Shown: positions 1-6,342 of the stretch, one piece after another
Layout of the letters: each line of letters opens with the position of its first letter
Numbering within the stretch: position 1 is the first letter of the stretch
Notes under the pieces: model-generated
Databases searched by the model: none
The model's input: the letters and a program-made list of their open reading frames with translations, nothing else
What the model was told of the DNA's origin: nothing
Position numbers and translations under genes: made by a program
Origin: Ktedonobacter sp. 13_1_20CM_4_53_11
Lineage (GTDB): Bacteria; Chloroflexota; Ktedonobacteria; Ktedonobacterales; Ktedonobacteraceae
NCBI GenBank assembly: GCA_001919995.1
Contig: MNIY01000014.1
Coordinates: 1 to 10,049, forward strand
Direction: 5' to 3'
DNA length: 10,049 bases

Positions 1-145
1 GTCCTCCTCGTCCGTAACCTCCCTGTCGACGACGCAAGTCGGCATCAATGATCGCGCTATCAACCGCGAGACCGGCGGGCAGCCCTTCTACAATCATTGT
101 CAGGCAGGGTCCGTGAGACTCGCCCGCTGTAAGAAAGCGAAACAT
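1..145 (-). CDS. aroC: Chorismate synthase, N-terminal part (cut by window edge)
   Basis: Chorismate synthase converts 5-enolpyruvylshikimate-3-phosphate to chorismate, the last common step of aromatic amino acid synthesis, using reduced FMN in the cytoplasm. Reading the minus strand from the ATG at 145-143 gives 48 codons starting [13 protein letters not shown]. Residues 8-23 fit the family's first signature (G-E-S-H-G-P, then hydrophobics and E-G-L-P). The reading continues with [13 protein letters not shown], the conserved FMN/substrate-binding stretch of the family. The start is supported by a GAGGAG Shine-Dalgarno at 157-152, six bases before the ATG. The rest of the gene lies beyond the left edge. 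It is transcribed divergently from the HTH/TPR gene at 397. I found no convincing minus-strand promoter for it in the spacer. Family assignment is very secure despite the short length. Confidence 0.93.
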   Translation of the reverse strand, partial: MFRFLTAGESHGPCLTMIVEGLPAGLAVDSAIIDADLRRRQGGYGRGG

Positions 146-234
146 CAAAAGCTCCTCATTAAACTGTAGCATTTCTACCTGGTTGGCTGCCATGCATACA
201 AAACCATACAATTCTATTAGTAGCATAAGATAAC

Positions 235-264
235 TGTATAAATATGACCATGACATTTATTACA
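235..264. promoter_or_regulatory. Imperfect inverted repeat upstream of the HTH/TPR promoter (possible operator)
   Basis: TGTATAAAT (235-243) and ATTTATTACA (255-264) are reverse complements apart from one inserted base, with an 11-bp centre. The repeat ends 9 bp upstream of the -35 box at 274. An XRE-family protein could bind such a site to control its own promoter. The region is AT-rich, so chance is a real alternative. Confidence 0.25.
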
Positions 265-273
265 ACTAAGTTA

Positions 274-302
274 TTGACAGAACTCATGAAATAATTTACA
301 AT
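274..302 (+). promoter_or_regulatory. Sigma-70-type promoter for the HTH/TPR regulator gene
   Basis: TTGACA (274-279, full consensus) is followed by a 17-bp spacer and TACAAT (297-302, 5 of 6). The expected transcript start is near 309, giving a leader of about 88 bases before the ATG at 397. A second, weaker candidate lies downstream (TTGACT at 329-334 with TACGCT at 351-356). The 8-mer TTATTGAC occurs at both -35 regions (271-278 and 326-333). The ribosome site is GGGAGG at 382-387. The rest of the 146-396 spacer is AT-rich, with no further gene seen. Confidence 0.7.
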
Positions 303-396
303 ATACTCAACTTTATTTTGTCTATTTATTGACTCTTTTTCCGCTTCCAATACGCTGTAATTTTTGTTGTTCTCACTATAAGGGAGGATTCACCCC

Positions 397-1749
397 ATGT
401 CAACTGACCAATCTAATAGCAAGTTAGGACAATCTGTTGGAGCCAAAATACGCGCTGCGCGCCAGGCCAAAAAATATACTCAAAGTCAACTTGCTCTGCC
501 AGATTTTTCAGTAAGTTATATCTCTGCCATCGAACGCGGTCAAATTCATCCTTCTCTCCGCGCTCTAGAGATACTAGCAAAACGCCTTGGTCTCCCTTCA
601 ACCGATTTGATACCTTCCCATGCTCAAAGTGAAGTAACGCCTGGCATCGCCATGAACAATGCTCGCGACGATGAAGTATTTGAGCTGGAACTCCTGGAAG
701 CGCACATATATATACTACAAGGAGTTGCGGAAAAGGCCGTTACACTCCTAACAAAGCTTGCAGCTAATAAATTGCCAGGCAGCTATCTCATACAACATCA
801 CTATCTACTCGCGTGGGCATATCTTCTTACATCTCAATGGCAAGAATGCATGAATACACTTGCGAAGGTAGAACTGGTTTTGAACGAGAAGAACGATACC
901 ACCAATAGTCTGCATATACACAATCTCATGGGCATCGCATACGCAGCCATTGGCGATTATTCCCGAGCGCTGCAGACTCATCAACAGTGTCTCACCCTGC
1001 TAGATAGAATGAAACCCCAGGATCCCTTCTTCCAGTGCCAACTCTATTACCAGCTGGGACAACACTATACCCATCTGAATGATAATGACTCAGCGCTTGA
1101 GGCCTTTCAACAAGCCCTCACAATCATTGAAAGGCTCGGCGGCCAGGAGCATCTTCAAATGTCCTACTGCGACATAGCTCTTCAATACGCCGCGGCAGCA
1201 GAGTACCAACTGGCAAGCATCTCTTTTTATAAATGCATGGAGCTTCAGCGCCAGCGCGTGCCTTTAACCTTAAAAAGCGAACTATACCACTATCTGGGTC
1301 AGGCACTGCTAAAGAGCGACCAGGAAAAAGCGCACCCGTACCTTGAAAGTATTTTACAACAGAATGACAATAAGTTGGATACACTTACCCAGGCCAGTAT
1401 TCTAACCAACCTGGCAGAATGGCACCTTCTCAACCATCAACTCTCGAAGGCGGAGCAGTACGCGGAGAAAGCTTTTGAGTTAGCACAACCATCCGGAGCA
1501 ACGCTTATCGCGAGTGATGCTCAAATTATTTGGGGACGTATCGACTATGCCCAGGCACACTATGAACAAGGGGATCAACATTTTGCCTTGGGTCTTTCAA
1601 TGTTAGAAAAACTGAACATGCTCGCGGAGCAGTCCGACTATTCAGCTCTTTACGCACAGCTATTAGATGAGCAGGGAAAGACAAAAGATGCCTTAAAGTA
1701 TTATAAGCGGGCCTATGAAATCCAGCGCAGAGCAGGAGAGTATAATTGA
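397..1749 (+). CDS. XRE-family helix-turn-helix regulator with TPR repeats
   Basis: A cytoplasmic 450-residue protein with an N-terminal XRE-type helix-turn-helix at residues 14-67. The recognition-helix region is SVSYISAIERG (38-48), and the domain ends in the typical LEILAKRLG. From about residue 95 to 447 it is a run of helical TPR-like repeats; clear units are near 176-207 (GIAYAAIGDYSRAL), 213-247, 333-366 and 413-447. The plan, DNA-binding head plus TPR ligand or peptide sensor, is that of peptide- or starvation-sensing regulators; the ligand and target genes are unknown here. The start is supported by GGGAGG nine bases upstream and by the promoter at 274-302. It faces aroC head to head and converges on the receiver-kinase gene with only 48 bp between stops; no clear terminator hairpin is visible there. 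Its C-terminus resembles that of the TPR protein at the right edge. Confidence 0.88.
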   Translation: MSTDQSNSKLGQSVGAKIRAARQAKKYTQSQLALPDFSVSYISAIERGQIHPSLRALEILAKRLGLPSTDLIPSHAQSEVTPGIAMNNARDDEVFELELLEAHIYILQGVAEKAVTLLTKLAANKLPGSYLIQHHYLLAWAYLLTSQWQECMNTLAKVELVLNEKNDTTNSLHIHNLMGIAYAAIGDYSRALQTHQQCLTLLDRMKPQDPFFQCQLYYQLGQHYTHLNDNDSALEAFQQALTIIERLGGQEHLQMSYCDIALQYAAAAEYQLASISFYKCMELQRQRVPLTLKSELYHYLGQALLKSDQEKAHPYLESILQQNDNKLDTLTQASILTNLAEWHLLNHQLSKAEQYAEKAFELAQPSGATLIASDAQIIWGRIDYAQAHYEQGDQHFALGLSMLEKLNMLAEQSDYSALYAQLLDEQGKTKDALKYYKRAYEIQRRAGEYN

Positions 1750-1797
1750 GAAACAACCTCAATAAGTCTATCCTGTACGTCCCCTGCACTATCATCA

Positions 1798-3036
1798 TTA
1801 TCTATGCGCAATCGTCCACACTCCTTGTGTATGAGAACTGAGTTTCGCTGCATCTACCTCGTCTTTTGTTGGGTCTACATATAGGGGTAAGACAACAGAA
1901 AAGGTGCTACCGTTTTCTGGCTCGCTCTCAACATCGATATGCCCACCGTGCCTTTCAATGATTTTGCGTGAGATGTAGAGCCCCAACCCCAGGCCCGTGT
2001 GAGAGCCTGTTTGCACCTCGACGTCTGGGACGCGGAAGAATGGCTCGAATATGCTCGCCTGCATCTCAACTGGAATGCCAATTCCCGCATCTCTTACTGA
2101 GACTATCGCTTCATATCCCACCTGTTGCAGGGTCACGGTAATAGGGGATCCTTTGGCCGAATACTTGCGCGCATTCGTTAGTAGATTAAGGATCACCTGG
2201 CCGATTCTGTCAGCATCCACTTCAACTTCCACTGGTTCGCCAGGAATTTCAAAGGTGAGAGATGGTCCTGTTCCTGCAGTATATTCATCGATCAAGCTCT
2301 GGCAGATTTCAACCAGGTCACAGCGTTTGCGATGCAGCACAAACATGTTTGTTTCGATGAGTGAAGTATCCAATAGATCATTCACCAGCACCTCCATACG
2401 GTGCAACGAACGCTCCATTTCCTGCAGTCCCACACTCACAACTTCAGCAGAATCCGCCTTCGTACTTTGTCGATGAAGTAGTTGCGTCATCCCTTTCAAA
2501 CTCGTTAGCGGCGTCTTGAGCTCATGTGAGATGATTTTGAGGAGTTTATCTTTTGCTGCATTGGCCTCGATAAGTTCTTGTGTTCGCTTCTGTACCATAC
2601 GCTCAAGTGCCTTGGCGTGAAGTTTTAAGGCAAGCTGCTGCTCAAACACCCGTGTACGCAATTGATGCGCTTGAATTGCTCGTTTCAATGCTGCCACCAG
2701 GTAGTCACGATCAATGGGCTTCTGAATGAAATCATAAGCTCCACCCCTCAGTGCTCGTACCGCGAGATCGTGCTCCCCATGACCGGTGATAAGCAGTGTA
2801 GGTATATCCGGTCGCACTTCTCCTATCTTTTCCAGCAACTCTAATCCATCCATGCCAGGCATCTTGATATCACTCACAACAGCATCATAATTGTACTCTC
2901 GAATGAGTTTGAGTGCTTCCAGAGCCGAATCGGTTGTATGCACCTCTATGCCATCTAAGCGTAGATTGAGTACCAGCGGAAGTGCTTGCAATAAAGCGGG
3001 GTCGTCATCCACAATCAATATAGTAGATTTATCCAT
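1798..3036 (-). CDS. Receiver domain-histidine kinase fusion
   Basis: A soluble 412-residue two-component protein in the order receiver-then-kinase. The receiver (about 4-120) has the acidic DDD at 10-12, phospho-acceptor D56 in SDIKMPGMDG, T84 and K106. A coiled-coil linker (120-162) leads to a HisKA domain with H171 in SHELKTPLTSL. The ATPase domain has the N box (N284 and N288), DAGIG at 316-320, FEPFF at 330-334 and GLGLGL at 348-353, so all catalytic motifs are present. There is no signal peptide, membrane segment or DNA-binding domain. It lies 17 bp downstream of the kinase gene at 3054-4208 on the same strand, so the two are very likely co-transcribed. Its own ribosome site is weak (AGTGGTG before the ATG), which fits coupling to the upstream gene. 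I infer that the upstream kinase phosphorylates D56 and thereby modulates this kinase; the cognate output is unknown. Confidence 0.92.
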   Translation of the reverse strand: MDKSTILIVDDDPALLQALPLVLNLRLDGIEVHTTDSALEALKLIREYNYDAVVSDIKMPGMDGLELLEKIGEVRPDIPTLLITGHGEHDLAVRALRGGAYDFIQKPIDRDYLVAALKRAIQAHQLRTRVFEQQLALKLHAKALERMVQKRTQELIEANAAKDKLLKIISHELKTPLTSLKGMTQLLHRQSTKADSAEVVSVGLQEMERSLHRMEVLVNDLLDTSLIETNMFVLHRKRCDLVEICQSLIDEYTAGTGPSLTFEIPGEPVEVEVDADRIGQVILNLLTNARKYSAKGSPITVTLQQVGYEAIVSVRDAGIGIPVEMQASIFEPFFRVPDVEVQTGSHTGLGLGLYISRKIIERHGGHIDVESEPENGSTFSVVLPLYVDPTKDEVDAAKLSSHTQGVWTIAHR

Positions 3037-3053
3037 TTTTCACACCACTTTCT

Positions 3054-4208
3054 CTATGACGCTTGTTTCAACGGAAGTTGAATTATAAACAGCGCGCCCT
3101 CGCCAGGACAACTTTCGACAGCTATACTCCCCTGGTGCTCTTTGATTATGCCATAGGTGATAGAGAGACCAAGGCCTGTACCTGCTCCAACTTCCTTTGT
3201 AGTGAAAAAAGGGTCGAAGATGCGCTGCTCAAGACCTGCTGGTATACCAGGACCCGTATCACAAAAATGAATATTCACGACATCAGTCTTAACAGTGCAG
3301 GTGATCGTAATCATCTTTTGCGTCACGTCAGCCAAAGCATCCCGAGCATTCGTCAGCAAATTAATGAAGACTTGTTCCATTTGTATGGCATTGCCAATCA
3401 CGATCACATCTTCAGAGGGAAAACGTAATTGCACTTCGATCTGTCGCAGGTGCAGTTGTTTATGCACAAGCGAGATAGCGCGCTGGATAACCTGGTTGAT
3501 AACCACAGGTTCGCGGCTCACTGTTGCAGCACGTCCAAATGTCCGCAAGTGCGAAATAATTTCTGTTGCTTTGTGCACTTGCTGCATTGCGCTATGCAGT
3601 TCATGGAGCATACGCTGAGGGTCAGCTTCCCCAAGTTCGATCAGGTCAATAACATTGCCTATGAACAGGCCAATGTTGTTCAAAGGGTTATTGAGCTCAT
3701 GTGCCACGCCGGTAGTAAGCTCTCCAAGTGTTGCCAGTTTGCCCGCCTGTACTAACTGCTCTTGCTTCTCACGTAGCTCATGTTCACGTCGCTGAACCTC
3801 CTCTGTGGTATCCTTCAAATCGCTCATGATATGAATCATAGCCTTGCGACTATTTTCCAGGCGCAAATTAGACTTGTGCGAATCCTGAAGAATGTGCATG
3901 ATGGCGCGTCTGGAATTATCCAGGCGCTCAGTTTGTCTGGCAAGCCGGTCGCGGTCCTGTTCGTAGTCAGCCAATATATGAATCATAGCCTTGCGCTGAT
4001 TGGCCAGCTTTCGATTGACGTTGTTCAGATCACTGAGTATATGCATCAGAGCACGGCGCCGCTCCTCACTTTTATAGACGCGCATCTCCAGGGCCTTTTT
4101 CTGCTCTAACAGATCATTGTACCCCTGGAGCAATTGTTCCCAATCCATCTCTTTCAATGAGGATGTTTCAAGACTATCCGCAACAGGTGCTCCTACATTT
4201 ACGCCCAT
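3054..4208 (-). CDS. Soluble histidine kinase with a repeated A-x-x-H-I coiled-coil motif
   Basis: A 384-residue kinase with no membrane segment and no recognisable sensor fold. Residues 20-155 are predicted by eye to be continuous charged coiled coil, carrying four copies of an R-[RK]-A-x-x-H-I-[LM]-x-D motif with alanines at 53, 74, 102 and 123. The kinase core follows. H170 sits in [11 protein letters not shown], the NtrB-like H-box with NNP. N287 lies in the N box, DTGPG is at 317-321, FDPFF starts at 331, and GTGLGL is at 343-348, so it should be active. I chose the ATG at 4208-4206 because GAGGG lies 8 bases upstream; the GTG six bases earlier would leave only 2 bases to that site. The ATG overlaps the stop of a remnant reading frame. 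The gene is first in an operon with the receiver-kinase 17 bp downstream. The input signal is unknown; regulation is probably from the 4364-4439 region. Confidence 0.9.
   Translation of the reverse strand: MGVNVGAPVADSLETSSLKEMDWEQLLQGYNDLLEQKKALEMRVYKSEERRRALMHILSDLNNVNRKLANQRKAMIHILADYEQDRDRLARQTERLDNSRRAIMHILQDSHKSNLRLENSRKAMIHIMSDLKDTTEEVQRREHELREKQEQLVQAGKLATLGELTTGVAHELNNPLNNIGLFIGNVIDLIELGEADPQRMLHELHSAMQQVHKATEIISHLRTFGRAATVSREPVVINQVIQRAISLVHKQLHLRQIEVQLRFPSEDVIVIGNAIQMEQVFINLLTNARDALADVTQKMITITCTVKTDVVNIHFCDTGPGIPAGLEQRIFDPFFTTKEVGAGTGLGLSITYGIIKEHQGSIAVESCPGEGALFIIQLPLKQAS
3819..4061 (-). repeat. Four in-frame motif repeats in the kinase coiled coil
   Basis: Within the kinase at 3054-4208, the motif A-x-x-H-I-[LM]-x-D recurs with spacings of 21, 28 and 21 residues. 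All are multiples of seven, so each copy sits at the same coiled-coil register. Copies two and four share an identical 20-base DNA stretch (3976-3995 and 3829-3848), 147 bp apart, which points to internal duplication or gene conversion. Confidence 0.85.
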
Positions 4209-4334
4209 TTGCACTGCCCTCGATTGACCTTCTCAAGTTCCTGCTTTAAGTTCTCAATCTCTTTTTCTCTGTCTAGTTCGTCTGCAAACTGGCAGCCCAA
4301 CGATCAACCCTGCGGCTACATCAGCTTTTCCCAT
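4199..4334 (-). pseudogene. Possible frameshifted remnant of a small coiled-coil gene
   Basis: Reading the minus strand, one frame is open from 4382 and, from the ATG at 4334-4332, begins MGKADVAAGLIVGL. A second frame then reads QFADELDREKEIENL and continues as a charged helix to a TAA at 4199-4201. Removing one base in CTGCCAG (4295-4289, the GG at 4291-4292 on the plus strand) joins them into a 44-residue protein with a coiled-coil-like tail. Its stop overlaps the ATG of the downstream kinase by 10 bases (4208-4199), an arrangement typical of translational coupling. This suggests a former upstream partner gene. I do not recognise the family. Alternatives are a sequencing error, programmed frameshifting, or chance open frames in the leader. 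No good ribosome site precedes the ATG at 4334. Confidence 0.4.
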
Positions 4335-4363
4335 CAGTACATGCAATACCTGTAGCTTATGAA

Positions 4364-4372
4364 AGTATACCA
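4364..4372 (-). promoter_or_regulatory. Extended -10 promoter for the kinase/receiver-kinase operon
   Basis: On the minus strand, TGGTATACT (4372-4364) matches an extended -10 element, TG-n-TATACT, with 5 of 6 bases of the hexamer. No good -35 box lies 16-18 bp upstream, which is tolerated by extended -10 promoters and would fit activator dependence. The transcript start would be near 4357, leaving a leader of about 150 bases before the kinase ATG at 4208. Confidence 0.45.
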
Positions 4373-4406
4373 GGATATGACGTTAAGAGGGAAAAATATA
4401 GACCCA

Positions 4407-4439
4407 AAGTCATGGTGAGGTTACTTAAGTCATGATGAG
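4407..4439. promoter_or_regulatory. Paired 13-bp direct repeats, possible activator site
   Basis: AAGTCATGGTGAG (4407-4419) and AAGTCATGATGAG (4427-4439) match at 12 of 13 positions. Their starts are 20 bp apart, two helical turns, so both copies face the same side of DNA. They lie roughly 50-82 bp upstream of the transcript start predicted from the extended -10 box at 4364-4372, a usual place for an activator. The rest of the stretch between 4209 and 4520 shows only the remnant frame, the promoter and a short GTGC/GCAC stem near 4469; I see no terminator for the kinase gene ending at 4521. Confidence 0.4.
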
Positions 4440-4520
4440 CTAGTTTGAAATCCAATTTGGCAGCGCAAGTGCATCTAGCACCAATAATCACTTCTTTAGG
4501 TCGTTCCCAACGCTCATCCG

Positions 4521-6059
4521 CTATGCTCCAGTCGTTCCCGGTGATGACGGGCGGCCAGGAAGCAGCACACAAAAACGACTGCCCTGACGGTTTATCCCTG
4601 GACTCTCCACCCAGATCCGGCCTCCCATGGCTTCCACAAACCGCTTGCTGATATAGAGTCCCAGCCCGCTGCCGCCCGCCTGTCCGGAAAGGTCACGTTT
4701 GAGACGCGTGAACTGTTGAAAGAGTAGTGGCAATTCCTCGGGAGGAATGCCGGGCCCTGCATCTTGCACACCGATGCAGACAGACGGGGCAAAGTGAGCT
4801 CCCCGTTCGTCCTGGTCGATCGGGGCTGCGCTGACGACCACAGGAGCGGGTTTGGGGCAATACTTGAACGCATTGGAAAGGAGATTCCGCAGGACCTGGC
4901 GCAGAAGCTGCTCGTTTGCCCACACAGTCAACCGGTCAGGAATGTCCAGGGAGAGACGATCCACCTGTTCCTCGCCAGGGTCAAGGTGCTCAAGCACATC
5001 ACGCACGAGAGAAGCGACGGCAATCTCCTCGCCTTGGGGCGGTATCATCTGTTCCGTGATCGTCAGCGCATCGAGCACGCTATTGACGAGTTGGAGGAGT
5101 TCTCCGCAGCTGCTAATCGCCGTTTCGAGAAATTGTGCCTGCGAAGCTGCGTCCAGCTGTCCCTGCTGCATCCTCAATAAATCGAGGGAACCCAGCAGGG
5201 ACGTCAGAGGGGTCCGCAGTTCGTGGTTCATATGCAGGATGAATTGATCTTTGAGCTGGTTCAACTGTCGTTGCTGTTCCGCCTGCTTGCGGGCGGTGAC
5301 ATCTTCGGCGATTGCGAGGAAGTAGAGGGGCCATCCCGCCTGGTTGCGCACGAGCGTCACGGTCAGGTTGACCCAGACCAGCACGCCGTCTTTTCGCCGG
5401 AAACGCAATTCCCTGGCGTACGTCTGTTGCTCACCCGTGATCAAACGCTGCGCATCGGTAAAGGCGGTGGAGAGATCGTCAGGCATCAGTACTGCGTGGA
5501 GCGTCTGAACAAGTAATTCCTCCTGCGCGTACCCCACAATATCGCAGAGCTTGGGGTTGACGAGCAACCAGCGACCATCGAACCCGACGTGCGCAATGCC
5601 AACGGCGGCCTGTTCGAAGGTGAGACGAAAGCGCTCCTCACTGGCACGCAGTTCGTCTTCCAGCCGTTGGTGTGCTGTAATGTCGGTACTCACTCCCATC
5701 CACTCGCGGACGCGCCCATCCTGCTCGAAAAGGGGTACTGCGCGCACGGCGAAGGTACCATAGCTGCCGTCGGGACGCCGGAGACGACACGAGGTTTCAC
5801 AGGCCTTCAGGGTGACGAGAGTATTCCTCCAGGTATACATCATGCGCTCTCGATCATCGGGATGAACCGCCTCCAGCCAGCTCTGGCCCCGCATCTCTTC
5901 CTCGCCTTGTCCTATAAAGACCCGACAAAGCGGAGCATCATCGACCGTTGTACCGGTGGAAACGCTCCAGACGATTTGCGCGTGGGAGGCCATAAAAGAG
6001 CGAGCTGCTTGCTCGTGCTCCTCTAAAGGTTGTTCCATCCCCTCTTGTTTGGTAGACAC
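4521..6059 (-). CDS. PAS-PAS histidine kinase
   Basis: A soluble 512-residue sensor kinase. PAS 1 spans about 22-128 (HPDD at 66-69, ending GVSTDIT) and PAS 2 about 136-256 (ending IAEDVTARK); each is followed by the linker typical of PAS-to-kinase joins. HisKA has H279 in MNHELRTPLTSLLG. The ATPase domain has the N box N392/N396, DAGPG at 433-437, the F box at 447-450 and GGSGLGL at 462-468. All catalytic motifs are present and there is no membrane helix, so it senses a cytoplasmic or diffusible cue; the PAS ligand cannot be read from sequence. The start is a GTG at 6059-6057 with GGGAG eight bases before it; the ATG seven codons later has no usable spacing. It is transcribed alone from a promoter at 6136-6165, and its DNA looks GC-richer than the two kinase genes downstream. 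No response regulator partner is adjacent. Confidence 0.93.
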   Translation of the reverse strand: MSTKQEGMEQPLEEHEQAARSFMASHAQIVWSVSTGTTVDDAPLCRVFIGQGEEEMRGQSWLEAVHPDDRERMMYTWRNTLVTLKACETSCRLRRPDGSYGTFAVRAVPLFEQDGRVREWMGVSTDITAHQRLEDELRASEERFRLTFEQAAVGIAHVGFDGRWLLVNPKLCDIVGYAQEELLVQTLHAVLMPDDLSTAFTDAQRLITGEQQTYARELRFRRKDGVLVWVNLTVTLVRNQAGWPLYFLAIAEDVTARKQAEQQRQLNQLKDQFILHMNHELRTPLTSLLGSLDLLRMQQGQLDAASQAQFLETAISSCGELLQLVNSVLDALTITEQMIPPQGEEIAVASLVRDVLEHLDPGEEQVDRLSLDIPDRLTVWANEQLLRQVLRNLLSNAFKYCPKPAPVVVSAAPIDQDERGAHFAPSVCIGVQDAGPGIPPEELPLLFQQFTRLKRDLSGQAGGSGLGLYISKRFVEAMGGRIWVESPGINRQGSRFCVLLPGRPSSPGTTGA

Positions 6060-6135
6060 TGTGTTGACTCCCGGCGTGCTCGCCTTATTGTAAGGAACTC
6101 AAAACTTCATCCCACACACTCCATCTAACACAACC

Positions 6136-6165
6136 ATTCTAACATAAGTGGATAAGCTCTGGCAA
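6136..6165 (-). promoter_or_regulatory. Promoter for the PAS-PAS kinase gene
   Basis: On the minus strand, TTGCCA (6165-6160, 5 of 6) is separated by 18 bp from TAGAAT (6141-6136, 5 of 6). TG-T precedes the -10 hexamer (extended -10). The transcript start is expected near 6129, about 70 bases before the GTG start at 6059. A 5-bp hairpin (CCTTA/TAAGG at 6083-6095) lies in that leader. Confidence 0.55.
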
Positions 6166-6280
6166 TGTGGCGGTATTCAGAAAAGAGCAGCTTGACTCCA
6201 CCTACCAGGACTGACCGCTCTTCAGCGTCTACCATGTGATGTGCAGCGATGATGAGTTGCCAAAGATCCTGCCTGTTGGA

Positions 6281-6310
6281 TTGTTTAGTGGATTGATTCC
6301 CTGATATACT
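6281..6310 (+). promoter_or_regulatory. Promoter for moaC
   Basis: TTGTTT (6281-6286) is followed by an 18-bp spacer and TATACT (6305-6310, 5 of 6), with TG-A directly before the hexamer making an extended -10. The transcript would start near 6317, about 26 bases before the moaC ATG. A strong AAAGGAGG ribosome site lies at 6324-6331. Between it and the ATG, GGCG-TAAT-CGCC (6330-6341) can form a 4-bp stem that shortens the rather long 11-base spacing. The rest of the 6060-6342 spacer holds the kinase promoter and one doubtful minus-strand frame. Confidence 0.55.
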
Positions 6311-6342
6311 TTAGAAGAAACGGAAAGGAGGCGTAATCGCCC

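Noticed and set aside
159..350. 63-codon minus-strand open frame in the aroC/HTH spacer
   Set aside because: It runs through AT-rich promoter DNA and has no ribosome site. The spacer is better explained by the aroC start and the plus-strand promoter.
1750..1797. Terminator between the convergent HTH/TPR and receiver-kinase genes
   Set aside because: I found no stem of useful length or T-run in the 48-bp gap on either strand.
3829..3995. Duplicated 20-mer as a mobile element or direct-repeat target site
   Set aside because: Both copies are in frame inside the kinase coiled-coil repeats and encode the same motif, so internal gene repetition explains them.
4209..4214. GTG start two codons upstream for the motif-repeat kinase
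   Set aside because: GAGGG lies only 2 bases from the GTG but 8 bases from the ATG at 4208, so the ATG is preferred.
4357..4572. 71-codon minus-strand frame overlapping the end of the PAS-PAS kinase
   Set aside because: It is out of frame with the kinase, starts inside it, has no ribosome site and no recognisable domain. It is probably a chance continuation.
5589..6026. 145-codon plus-strand open frame opposite the PAS-PAS kinase
   Set aside because: It is a shadow of a GC-richer coding gene on the other strand. The kinase frame has every expected motif and the opposite frame has none.
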